From: Rhizobium sp. ARZ01
GTDB lineage: Bacteria; Pseudomonadota; Alphaproteobacteria; Rhizobiales; Rhizobiaceae
DNA length: 64,000 nt
NCBI RefSeq assembly: GCF_014851675.1
Contig: NZ_JACVAE010000001.1
Location: 2,232,001 to 2,296,000 of the forward strand
Reading direction: 5' to 3'
In this document: one piece after another, positions 9,389 through 17,520 of the stretch
Position numbering within the stretch: position 1 is the stretch's first letter
Layout of the letters: the number at the start of each line of letters is the position of its first letter
Position numbers and translations under genes: made by a program
The notes under the pieces: generated by a model
Database searches by the model: none
Told to the model about the DNA's origin: nothing
Seen by the model: the letters and a program-made list of their open reading frames with translations, nothing else

Positions 9389-10672
9389 CTATTCGACCTT
9401 GCTGGCAAGCAGTTTGTCGATCCGGCGTCCATCCATGTCCACCACCTCGAACTGCCAGCCCTGAGTCTGGACGATTTCTCCGGTGACCGGCAGGTGCTGC
9501 AGCACGTCGATGATCAGGCCGGCAGCGGTCTGGTAGCTTCGACTGTCGGGGAGCGACAGGCCAAAGCGATCCGCCAACTCGTCGATCGGCATGGAGCCGG
9601 ATATGAGCCAGGAGCCGTCGGCGCGCTGGACGGCATAGTCGTCCTCCTCGCCCTCTCCGACATCGAAGCGGAACACTCCGGCGATCGCTTCCAGAACGTC
9701 GGCGGGTGTCAGCACCCCCTCGAAGTGGCCGTATTCGTCATGAACGAGCAGCATCGGCACCTCGGAGGATCGCAGCGCTTCAAGCACACGCATCGCGTCC
9801 ATGCTGTCAGGAATGACCGGCGCCTGGCGGATATAGGCCCTGACATCGAACGGCGCGCCCGAGGAGACCGCGGGGAGAAGCTCGCGGAGTTGCAGGATGC
9901 CGATGATAGATTCGATCCCCCCTTCTCCGACGGGAAGGCGCGAATGCGGGCTTTGGAAGATCTGCTGGCGAATTTCGGCCGGATTGTCGCTGAGATCGAT
10001 CCAGTCGACATCCTTGCGCGGCGTCATCAGGCCTCGCGCTTCGCGGTCCGAGAAACGCATGACGCCGGCAATCATGCTCTGTTCACCGCTTTCGATGACG
10101 CCAGCCGCCTCGGCCTCCGCCATGACGGCCTTGATCTCCTCGTCGGTGACGACGCTCTCCGGCGTTTCGTGCAAGCCGAAGATGCGAAAGATCAGCCGTG
10201 TGGAGCCGTCGAGCAGCCAGATGAACGGGCCGCCCACCTTCGCAAGCAGCGCCATTCCGGGCGCGACCATGCAGGCGAAGCGCTCCGGGTTTCGCAAGGC
10301 AACATGCTTCGGCACAAGCTCGCCGACGACCACCGATAGATAGGTGATAAGTGTGATGACGACACCGTAGCCGAGCGGGCCGGCGAGCCAGTTCGGCACG
10401 CCCGAGTCACGCATGATCTCGCCGAGGCGCACGCCCAGTGCGGCACCTGAGACGGCGCCGGCGAGGATACCGACGAGCGTGATGCCGATCTGCACCGTGG
10501 ACAGGAATTTTCCCGGATTGTCGGCAAGGCGAACGGCGGCTTCTGCCCCTCTCTTTCCCTGCGCAGCAAGCGTCTTCAGGCGGACTTTCCGCGATGAGAC
10601 GATGGAGAGTTCGGAAAGGGCAAAAAGCCCGTTGATGACGATAAGAACAAATGCAATCGCGAGTTCGAACAA
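9389..10672 (-). CDS. CNNM/CorC-type membrane protein (DUF21, CBS pair, HlyC/CorC domain)
   Basis: This 427-residue protein has the three-domain layout of the UPF0053 family, formerly called hemolysins and implicated in Mg or Co export or tolerance. Residues 1-185 form a DUF21 membrane domain with three to four helices, about 190-340 a CBS pair (LMTPRKDVDWIDL, then IIGILQLREL), and the last 80 residues the CorC/HlyC domain (DGSWLISGSMPIDEL). The start is a TTG at 10672, the first codon giving a complete first helix; its ribosome site is poor, so the exact start is uncertain. It faces soxR convergently. Confidence 0.87.
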   Translation of the reverse strand: MFELAIAFVLIVINGLFALSELSIVSSRKVRLKTLAAQGKRGAEAAVRLADNPGKFLSTVQIGITLVGILAGAVSGAALGVRLGEIMRDSGVPNWLAGPLGYGVVITLITYLSVVVGELVPKHVALRNPERFACMVAPGMALLAKVGGPFIWLLDGSTRLIFRIFGLHETPESVVTDEEIKAVMAEAEAAGVIESGEQSMIAGVMRFSDREARGLMTPRKDVDWIDLSDNPAEIRQQIFQSPHSRLPVGEGGIESIIGILQLRELLPAVSSGAPFDVRAYIRQAPVIPDSMDAMRVLEALRSSEVPMLLVHDEYGHFEGVLTPADVLEAIAGVFRFDVGEGEEDDYAVQRADGSWLISGSMPIDELADRFGLSLPDSRSYQTAAGLIIDVLQHLPVTGEIVQTQGWQFEVVDMDGRRIDKLLASKVE

Positions 10673-10853
10673 GCGGTGTTCGCCGGACGCATTTCTCGAA
10701 CCGGCACCTTTCAGCTGTTTCAGATGCGCCGCAAACTACGGGGCAACAGGTTCGGGGTCAATGCAATCCTGGCCGCCCTGTGGGCGAAATGACCGGCGGG
10801 GATGCGAGGAAGGCGAGCAGACCCGGAGGATGATGAATCCGATGCACTGTTTT

Positions 10854-11117
10854 TCAATCCGCGCTCGGCAGCCTCCGCATGGTGAACTCTATTCTGTCAC
10901 CTTCAAGCGGGCGCCAGCTCTCCACCTCGGTCCAATAGGCCGCCTTCGGCCAGGTATCGAACCACTCGCGCGCCTTCTGGCGCGCAGCACCGCGCTCGAG
11001 GCGGTAGGTCTCGCGGATGAAGTGGCCTTTTTCCTGCCCGCCCCCACGTTCGCGCCTGCTCTGTTCGATCCGCCGTCTCAGTCCATCGAGCGGCGGAGGG
11101 CCTGGAATACGCGCCAT
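10854..11117 (-). CDS. small conserved hypothetical protein, 87 aa
   Basis: I recognise no domain. The product is basic and proline-rich at the N-terminus, followed by an Arg-rich helical stretch (QSRRERGGGQEK) and a KAREWFDTWPKAAYW segment reminiscent of DNA- or nucleic-acid-associated small proteins. A GGAGGA site lies 7 nt before the ATG, which strongly supports translation. It is divergent from hemF, 177 nt away. No signal peptide or membrane segment is seen. Confidence 0.7.
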   Translation of the reverse strand: MARIPGPPPLDGLRRRIEQSRRERGGGQEKGHFIRETYRLERGAARQKAREWFDTWPKAAYWTEVESWRPLEGDRIEFTMRRLPSAD

Positions 11118-11294
11118 TCAGATGTCCTCCGGCAGCACATTCATGATGCAAAGATAGGATGTCGCATGGGTTTTGGCGAGTCCTACCGAATTCTCTGCTC
11201 GCCAGGTGTGGTTGCCAACTGCCGGCGAAAAATGGGAAGTGTGACGAAAAGGCGAATCGGCCGTAAAATGCGGCCAGACATCTAGGAAAAGACC

Positions 11295-12206
11295 ATGGAA
11301 AGACCGGACCTGCCGAAGGGCCTGCCGGATGACATCGACGACAGAAAGACGCGTGCACGCACCTGGTTCGAGGCGTTGCGCGACCAGCTGTGCTCGGCAT
11401 TCGAGACGCTGGAGGACGAACTGCAGGGTCCCCTCAGCGAACGTGCGCCAGGCCGCTTCATCGGTCGCGACTGGCAGCGCGAGGACGGCGAAGGCGGCGG
11501 CGGGCGCATGTCGATGATGGAAGGCCGCGTCTTCGAGAAGGTCGGCATCCACACCTCGACCGTCCACGGAGAATTCTCTCCCGAATTCCGCGGACAGATA
11601 CCCGGTGCGAGCGAAGACCCGCGCTTCTGGGCGTCCGGCATCTCGCTGATTGCGCATCCGATCAATCCCAACGTTCCGACCGTGCACATGAACACCCGCA
11701 TGGTGGTCACGACCAGCCACTGGTTCGGCGGGGGCGCGGATCTGACGCCGATGCTTGGTCGCCGCCGGGTGCAAGCCGATCCGGATACGGTCCTCTTCCA
11801 CCGCGCCATGGAAATCACCTGCAACAGGCATCCGGTCGCCGACTACCAGAAGTTCAAGACCTGGTGCGACGAGTACTTCTTCCTCAAGCACCGCAATGAA
11901 CCGCGCGGCATTGGCGGCGTGTTCTACGACTGGCTGCACTCTCCCCAGGAGGCCGGCGGCTGGGAAGCGGATTTCGCCTTCACTCAGGATATAGGCAGGG
12001 CGTTCGGGCTGGTCTATCCGAAGATCGTGCGTTCGAACTTCAACAATGGCTGGACGGAAGAAGATCGCGACGAACAACTCATACGGAGAGGCCGTTATGT
12101 GGAGTTCAACCTGCTCTACGATCGCGGCACCATCTTCGGTCTGAGGACCGGCGGCAATGTCGAGTCGATCCTATCGTCCCTCCCCCCTGTCGTCCGCTGG
12201 CCGTAA
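11295..12206 (+). CDS. hemF: oxygen-dependent coproporphyrinogen III oxidase
   Basis: HemF decarboxylates two propionates of coproporphyrinogen III to vinyl groups, using O2, in the late heme pathway. The 303-residue enzyme has the family motifs HMNTRM followed by [24 protein letters not shown] and a C-terminal [16 protein letters not shown] segment; length and motif order are complete. This is the aerobic form, so an anaerobic HemN may exist elsewhere. I looked upstream for an FNR/FixK-type box and found none. Nearby bc1, cytochrome c and heme-receptor genes are consistent with a heme-rich aerobic metabolism. Confidence 0.97.
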   Translation: MERPDLPKGLPDDIDDRKTRARTWFEALRDQLCSAFETLEDELQGPLSERAPGRFIGRDWQREDGEGGGGRMSMMEGRVFEKVGIHTSTVHGEFSPEFRGQIPGASEDPRFWASGISLIAHPINPNVPTVHMNTRMVVTTSHWFGGGADLTPMLGRRRVQADPDTVLFHRAMEITCNRHPVADYQKFKTWCDEYFFLKHRNEPRGIGGVFYDWLHSPQEAGGWEADFAFTQDIGRAFGLVYPKIVRSNFNNGWTEEDRDEQLIRRGRYVEFNLLYDRGTIFGLRTGGNVESILSSLPPVVRWP

Positions 12207-12301
12207 CGCGTTCTAGGTCGTTCGGACAGGCCATTCGAATATCGCCCTAATCCGTTTCATGATACGCTCCTCCGGCATGGTTCCATCGGAGGAGGGTTAT
12301 C

Positions 12302-12547
12302 ATGACGAATGCGACTGCCGGCGTGTCGAGCGACTCGGAGCACGGCCTTCACAGCGCCGAATTACTCAATCGGATCGCCGAGAAAATGCGCCTCGAAAGC
12401 GGCAGTGACCTGCCGCGAGACTATTTTCTGCAACAGGTTCGCCGCCAGCTGGCCGACACCGGCTCGCCATATCCGTCCAAGGATGCAAAGTACCGGTCAT
12501 CCGCCTGCTTTGACGCCTGGGCAAAGCCCGAGGGCAAGTTCGGCTGA
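12302..12547 (+). CDS. small conserved hypothetical protein, 81 aa
   Basis: An 81-residue soluble, acidic-to-neutral protein with no recognised domain. It has helix-forming segments (ELLNRIAEKMRLESG and DYFLQQVRRQLADTG) and ends in ACFDAWAKPEGKFG. A very strong ribosome site (GGAGGAGGGTTATC) precedes the ATG, and the codon usage resembles neighbouring genes. It probably forms its own unit after hemF. Confidence 0.7.
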   Translation: MTNATAGVSSDSEHGLHSAELLNRIAEKMRLESGSDLPRDYFLQQVRRQLADTGSPYPSKDAKYRSSACFDAWAKPEGKFG

Positions 12548-12703
12548 CACGACTGGAGTGCGCTGCGGGGCGAGCGGAATGGAACATTGTCGCTTCAACC
12601 GCGTTCCCATTTCCGGCGTTGTGCGACGATCGAGCCGTTTCGTCTGAACCTCGTGGGATCGCGGCAAAACTTCAATCAAGAAAGACTACAAGGGAGGCAT
12701 GCC

Positions 12704-12895
12704 ATGAGACTGTTTGAATGCGGAACGCTAGTGCCTGGCTGCGCATGGCATACACGCGCCGAAAATGATGCGGAAGTGGTACGGCGCGTCGTTGAGCACA
12801 TGCGCGATACGCATGGTGAGACGGTGATCCGCGAAAACATGGTCGATAACATCAAGGCGCGGATCGTCGACGAGCCGAAAGTCGAAAGCGCTTAA
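12704..12895 (+). CDS. DUF1059 family small protein
   Basis: A 63-residue protein with the DUF1059 pattern: an N-terminal ECGTLVPGCAWHTRAEN segment with paired cysteines, and the family's EVVRRVVEHMRDTHGE segment. The function of the family is unknown. The start at 12704 is set by an AGGGAGGC site 3-10 nt upstream; an earlier in-frame extension is not protein-like. It lies convergent with cca, 30 nt away. Confidence 0.8.
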   Translation: MRLFECGTLVPGCAWHTRAENDAEVVRRVVEHMRDTHGETVIRENMVDNIKARIVDEPKVESA

Positions 12896-12925
12896 AGCGC
12901 ATTGAAGCACAGGCGCCGAATAGCC

Positions 12926-14179
12926 CTAATTCGCAAGGTTCGCCAGCCGGGCGAGTAAGCTCGCCCGGTCGAGGTGGAAATTGCTCTCGACCCATTCGTT
13001 TTCCAATGATCCCAAGACTTCACCGACCTTCTGGCCGGCCGGTACGCCGGCTGCCAAGACATCCGCGCCGGAAAGCGGAAATGGCGGCTTGGACCAGCGT
13101 TCGGCACGTGCAAGCAGCCGTTGGCAAAGGCCGCTAAAAGCCATCGCCTGCGGATCGCCTTCCGCCTTTGCCCGAGCCGAGGACAATGCCAACTTCAGGC
13201 GAACCGTGAGCCCCTGCGAGCCGTTACGGTAGAGCATGCGGTCGAAAGCTGTCTCCGCGAGCGTCGTTGGAATTTCGGGGGCACCGGCCCACTGAAGCAG
13301 GAAGGCCGCTTCCGCGCGGGAAAACTTCAGGCGCGCCGACAGGGCGGCGAGGCGCTCCGCATCCGGCGGCACCATCGCGGCAAGCCGCAGCAGCGCATCG
13401 GGCGCCCAACCGAACGCAGCCTCGGCGGCAACGAGGGCCGGAACGGCGTCGATTCCCCACTTCTCCGTTTCCGGCAGGATCTCCGTAAGCACGCCCGACT
13501 GGCGCATCCAAAGGAGGGCGCGGAATGGATCGGGGGCGGTCAGCAGCTTCTTCGTCTCCGACCAGACGCGCTCGGCCGAAAGCGACGCCAGCTTTCCTTT
13601 TGCCCGTGCGCAGGCGCGAAGGCCATCCGCATCCGGCCGCCCGTTGCCGTAGAAGGCAAAGAAGCGGAAGAACCTCAGGATCCGCAGGTGATCCTCCGCG
13701 ATCCTCTGGTCCGCGTCGCCGATGAAGCGCACCGTACGGGTCTCGATATCAGCCAGACCGCCGACGAGATCGATCACCGTGCCGTCGGCGGTCGCATAGA
13801 GCGCATTGATCGTGAGATCGCGCCGCTCCGAATCTTCCTGCCAGTTCGTTCCGAATGCCACCTGCGCGCGACGACCATCGGTTTCCAAGTCGCGGCGAAG
13901 CGTCGTGACCTCGAACGGGGTCCGATCCACAACGAGTGTCACCGTACCGTGCTCGATCCCGGTCGGCACGGCCTTGACGCCGGCGGCCTTGGCACGGGCG
14001 ATCACGTCGGTCGGTACAAGTGTGGTGGCAATGTCGACATCGCTGACCGGCATCCCCATCAGGCTGTTGCGCACGGCGCCACCGGCCACCCGCGCCTCAC
14101 CGCCATCGGCGTTGAGAAGCGTCAGAACCCGCTGGAGTGCCGGATCCTTGAACCAGTCCTGATCCGCCACCGATGTCAT
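12926..14179 (-). CDS. cca: CCA tRNA nucleotidyltransferase / poly(A) polymerase family
   Basis: This enzyme adds or repairs the 3'-CCA end of tRNAs. The 417-residue product has the class II nucleotidyltransferase head with GGAVRNSL (33-40) and the metal-binding DVDIAT motif, a conserved ERRDLTINALY segment, and a DHLRILRFFRF segment of the neck domain, then a helical body. It is the last gene of a three-gene operon in which each gene overlaps the next by 4 nt (ATGA), so translational coupling is likely. Rhizobial homologues are annotated as CCA-adding enzymes; a poly(A) polymerase role cannot be excluded from sequence alone. Confidence 0.92.
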   Translation of the reverse strand: MTSVADQDWFKDPALQRVLTLLNADGGEARVAGGAVRNSLMGMPVSDVDIATTLVPTDVIARAKAAGVKAVPTGIEHGTVTLVVDRTPFEVTTLRRDLETDGRRAQVAFGTNWQEDSERRDLTINALYATADGTVIDLVGGLADIETRTVRFIGDADQRIAEDHLRILRFFRFFAFYGNGRPDADGLRACARAKGKLASLSAERVWSETKKLLTAPDPFRALLWMRQSGVLTEILPETEKWGIDAVPALVAAEAAFGWAPDALLRLAAMVPPDAERLAALSARLKFSRAEAAFLLQWAGAPEIPTTLAETAFDRMLYRNGSQGLTVRLKLALSSARAKAEGDPQAMAFSGLCQRLLARAERWSKPPFPLSGADVLAAGVPAGQKVGEVLGSLENEWVESNFHLDRASLLARLANLAN

Positions 14180-14808
14180 GCGTAGAGCCTTTCGTAGATC
14201 ACCCGGACGATCCCTGCGGTGATGCCCCAGATGTTTCGCCCATCGTAGGGCATGCGATAATAGTGCCGCTCGGCACCCAGCCAGACGCCGCTTCCCGTCT
14301 CATGATTGGCCGGGTTCATCAGGAAGGACAGTGGCACCTCGAATACCTCATCTACCTCGTCCGGGTTGAGGTGGAGGGAAAATCCAGGCTGCACCACCGC
14401 CAAGACTGGCGTGATGCGGAATCCGGACAGCGCCATGTAGTCCGGGAGACGCCCTACCGTCTCGACCAGGTGACGATTGAGCCCGATCTCTTCTTCGGCC
14501 TCGCGCGCGGCAGCCTCCTCCATGTCGCGATCGCCCTCGTCCACCGCCCCGCCCGGAAAGGCGACCTGGCCGGAGTGCTTGCGAAGCGTCGCGGTGCGCT
14601 GCGTGAAAATGAGGCGCGCATCGTCGCCGTCGTTGACCGCCGCGATCAGCACGGCGGCGTCCTTCAGCTTCATCCCCTCGACATGTGCAATCGTCATGGG
14701 ATTGAGCTTGGCATCCCCATTCTCCCGCCAATCTTCAGGGTGCAGCGTCAAGGACTGCACCATGGCCCTGCGGCGGAACTCCGCGGCGCTGTAGAGGGGA
14801 AAGCTCAT
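14176..14808 (-). CDS. Nudix hydrolase, CoA pyrophosphatase type
   Basis: This 210-residue enzyme probably hydrolyses CoA or acyl-CoA to 4'-phosphopantetheine and ADP. It has the characteristic motif LRKHSGQVAFPGG directly before a complete Nudix box (GGAVDEGD, then REAEEEIGL), the combination that separates CoA pyrophosphatases from other Nudix enzymes. The start overlaps the DUF1285 gene's stop and its own stop overlaps cca, 4 nt each. No reason for coupling CoA turnover with tRNA end repair is evident beyond conserved operon order. Confidence 0.88.
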   Translation of the reverse strand: MSFPLYSAAEFRRRAMVQSLTLHPEDWRENGDAKLNPMTIAHVEGMKLKDAAVLIAAVNDGDDARLIFTQRTATLRKHSGQVAFPGGAVDEGDRDMEEAAAREAEEEIGLNRHLVETVGRLPDYMALSGFRITPVLAVVQPGFSLHLNPDEVDEVFEVPLSFLMNPANHETGSGVWLGAERHYYRMPYDGRNIWGITAGIVRVIYERLYA

Positions 14809-15428
14809 CGTGACAGTGCTTCCAGATCGGCAGCCGGCATGATCGGAAAGACAGATCCCCCCGAGCGCACGGCAAACATCAGCTTACCATCGATAACGAT
14901 CGTCTCTCCGAGCGCGACGATGTCGTACATCACCGAACGGGAAACCAATGCCTCCAGTCGTCCGCGTACATGAAGATAGGGCTTTAACTCATTGTTTTCG
15001 CCAAAAATGACGAAACGCAATTGGTGTTCGATTCCGGCCTCGACGACATCGCCGACATTGGTGCGAAAGGTCAGCTTCTGTGCCTCACCCTCGCCCTGTA
15101 CGCTCATCTCGACGGCGACAAAAGGCGCGTCGACGACCCGGATTCCGACCTTTTCCACAGGTGTTACGAGATAGATCTTTCCATCCTCGTCGCGGCGCAG
15201 GACCGTGGAAAAAAGTCGCACCAAAGGCGCCCGGCCGATCGGCGTGCCCATGTAGAACCACGTCCCGTCGGCGCGGATCTCCATGTCGATATCGCCGCAA
15301 TCTGGCGGATTCCACTTCTCCACCGGCGGCAGGCCGCGGTTTTGCCCACCCTTGTCGGCGGCCGCCCGTGCGATCAGGGCCGCCAGTCCAGCGGCGTCAC
15401 CCGTCGCTTGAAATTCGCCCTTAGCCAT
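14805..15428 (-). CDS. DUF1285 family protein
   Basis: A 207-residue soluble protein of the DUF1285 family, whose function is unknown. The family signature is visible: PPVEKWNPPDCGDIDMEI, then DGTWFYMGTPIGRAPLVRLF and DGKIYLVTPVEK. The start at 15428 is the ATG of MAKGEFQATG; an open extension upstream is arginine-rich and not convincing. It is first in the DUF1285-Nudix-cca operon and divergent from the moxR operon, with a shared 144-nt promoter region. Confidence 0.85.
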   Translation of the reverse strand: MAKGEFQATGDAAGLAALIARAAADKGGQNRGLPPVEKWNPPDCGDIDMEIRADGTWFYMGTPIGRAPLVRLFSTVLRRDEDGKIYLVTPVEKVGIRVVDAPFVAVEMSVQGEGEAQKLTFRTNVGDVVEAGIEHQLRFVIFGENNELKPYLHVRGRLEALVSRSVMYDIVALGETIVIDGKLMFAVRSGGSVFPIMPAADLEALSR

Positions 15429-15572
15429 TGTTCTGTCCCGGTTTGCCCCTATCTCAGTCTGGAGACACGAGATAGTCATTTCAAAGCCGCTTGTCAGCAG
15501 CACATCAGCCGATAAGCTCAACATTCGACCGGCAGTATTGCCGGAGTGCAAAACCGGCATCTGGAGACGACC

Positions 15573-16586
15573 ATGGGCGTCGCAAAATCCCCCGAAGCAG
15601 GCCTTGACGAAAAAGCCGTAATCGCCGCCGCCGAGCATGCGCTCGCCGACATCGCGCTGGTGCGCAAGGAAGTCGGCAAGGTGATCTTTGGCCAGGAAAG
15701 CGTGGTCGAACAGACGATGCTCGCCATTCTGTCCGGCGGTCATGCCCTGCTCGTCGGCGTTCCGGGCCTGGCGAAGACAAAGCTTGTCGCGACACTCGGC
15801 ACCGTGCTCGGCCTTTCATCAAGTCGCATCCAGTTCACCCCGGACCTGATGCCCTCCGATATCCTTGGCTCGGAGGTGATGGATCAGGACGAAAACGGCA
15901 AGCGTTCCTTCCGCTTCGTGCCCGGCCCGATCTTCACCCAGTTGCTGATGGCCGACGAGATCAATCGCGCCTCTCCGCGCACGCAGTCGGCGCTGCTGCA
16001 GGCGATGCAGGAGTATCACGTCACGGTCGCAGGCCGCGCCAATGACCTGCCGCGCCCGTTCCACGTGCTGGCAACGCAGAATCCGCTGGAGCAGGAGGGC
16101 ACCTATCCGTTGCCTGAAGCACAGCTCGACCGCTTCCTGCTGCAGGTAGACGTGGACTATCCTGACTTCGCCGCAGAGCGACGCATCCTGCTTGAAACGA
16201 CAGGCATTTCCGAGGCGCAGGCCGGTCGGGCCATCACTAGCGCACGCCTGCAGGAAATCCAGTCGTTGATCCGCCAAATGCCGATCGGCGAGACCGTGCT
16301 TGACGCGATCCTTGCGCTGGTCCGCTCCGCCCGCCCCGGCAACGGCAATGCGGCAACCGACAAGCAGGTCGCCTGGGGACCCGGTCCGCGCGCCGGCCAG
16401 GCCTTGATGCTGTGCGCCCGGGCACGCGCGCTCTACGAGGGCCGGCTCGCACCGTCCGTGGACGACGTGCTGGCGCTGGCCGAGCCTGTGCTGCAACACC
16501 GCATGGCGCTGACCTTCTCAGCCCGTGCCGAAGGGACGACCGTGCGCGACGTCATTGCCTCGCTCGTGAACCAGGCCCGCGGCTGA
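15573..16586 (+). CDS. MoxR-family AAA+ ATPase
   Basis: MoxR ATPases act as chaperones in assembly or activation of metal-binding or VWA-containing complexes. The 337-residue product has Walker A GVPGLAKTKL, Walker B LLMADEINRASP, sensor 1 ATQNPLEQEGTYPLPEAQLDRF, and the C-terminal lid domain. The ATG at 15573 follows a GGAG site; an upstream GTG in frame is unlikely. It leads an operon with a DUF58 protein and two membrane proteins with VWA-like folds, matching the MoxR/DUF58/Bat-like clusters of many proteobacteria. Confidence 0.94.
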   Translation: MGVAKSPEAGLDEKAVIAAAEHALADIALVRKEVGKVIFGQESVVEQTMLAILSGGHALLVGVPGLAKTKLVATLGTVLGLSSSRIQFTPDLMPSDILGSEVMDQDENGKRSFRFVPGPIFTQLLMADEINRASPRTQSALLQAMQEYHVTVAGRANDLPRPFHVLATQNPLEQEGTYPLPEAQLDRFLLQVDVDYPDFAAERRILLETTGISEAQAGRAITSARLQEIQSLIRQMPIGETVLDAILALVRSARPGNGNAATDKQVAWGPGPRAGQALMLCARARALYEGRLAPSVDDVLALAEPVLQHRMALTFSARAEGTTVRDVIASLVNQARG

Positions 16587-16599
16587 CGGGGAGCATGCC

Positions 16600-17520
16600 A
16601 TGCCCGCAATCGGCGAGATCGTCCGACGCACACCGACAGCCGAAGTCCTGTCGCGGGGACAGGCGCGCGCGGCGCTGATACCGGATTGCCTCGTCGAAGC
16701 GCGACGACTCGCCAACACGGTCATTGCAGGCTGGCACGGGCGGCGCAAGCGTGGCATCGGCGAGAATTTCTGGCAGTTCCGCCCCTACGTGGACGGTGAG
16801 AGCCTGTCGCGGATCGACTGGCGTCGCTCGGCTCGCGACGACCACACCTATGTACGCGACCGCGAATGGGAGGCCGCCCACACGATCTGGCTTTGGGCCG
16901 ATCTCTCGCCTTCGATGATGTATAGGTCGAGCCTCGGCGCGGTATCCAAAGAGAGCCGCGCGCTGGTCATCATGTTGGCTCTTGCCGAAATCCTCGCACG
17001 CTCGGGCGAGCGGATCGGCTGCCCGGGCGTCATGGAACCGATCGCGGCCCGCAATGCGGCCGAACGGCTCGCGACCGCGCTTGCCCACAGCGCGCTCGCC
17101 GACGGGCTTCCGCCGACCGACATGATCCGCGGTTCGAGCGACATCGTCATGATCGGTGACTTCCTCGATCCGCCGGATGCAGTCATGGAGCGGCTCGGAC
17201 CGTTGGCAAAACGAGGCTTCCGCGGCCATGTGATCGAAATCGCCGACCCCGCGGAAGAGCTTTTCCCCTATGCCGGCCGCACCGAATTCACCGATCCCGA
17301 ATCCGGGCAGAAGCTGACCGCCGGCAGGGCAGAGACGCTGAGGGATGACTATGCACGCGCCTATCAGGCCCGTCGCGCCGTCCTCGCCGACCACCTGCGC
17401 CATCTTGGCTGGAGCTTCGTCACCCATCGCACCGACCATCTCGCCTCCGAAGCGATCGTCGCCGCCCACATGTACCTCTCCGGTCTGCCGGCGATGAGGG
17501 CCGCGGGGGCACACCGATGA
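16600..17520 (+). CDS. DUF58 domain protein
   Basis: A 306-residue cytosolic protein with the DUF58 signature FWQFRPYVDGESLSRIDWR, followed by a VWA-like core (WLWADLSPSMM, a near-MIDAS DxSxS arrangement). DUF58 proteins are encoded beside MoxR ATPases and are thought to be their substrates or partners. The start is 13 nt after moxR, and the stop overlaps the next gene by 4 nt, so the genes are co-translated. No membrane segment is seen in this member. Confidence 0.9.
   Translation: MPAIGEIVRRTPTAEVLSRGQARAALIPDCLVEARRLANTVIAGWHGRRKRGIGENFWQFRPYVDGESLSRIDWRRSARDDHTYVRDREWEAAHTIWLWADLSPSMMYRSSLGAVSKESRALVIMLALAEILARSGERIGCPGVMEPIAARNAAERLATALAHSALADGLPPTDMIRGSSDIVMIGDFLDPPDAVMERLGPLAKRGFRGHVIEIADPAEELFPYAGRTEFTDPESGQKLTAGRAETLRDDYARAYQARRAVLADHLRHLGWSFVTHRTDHLASEAIVAAHMYLSGLPAMRAAGAHR

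Noticed and set aside
11130..11294. FNR/FixK-type box upstream of hemF
   Set aside because: I looked for TTGAT-N4-ATCAA and found no acceptable match.
16552..17514. 320-codon open frame antisense to the DUF58 gene
   Set aside because: Shadow of the DUF58 coding sequence, with typical repetitive Arg/Gly/Asp composition.
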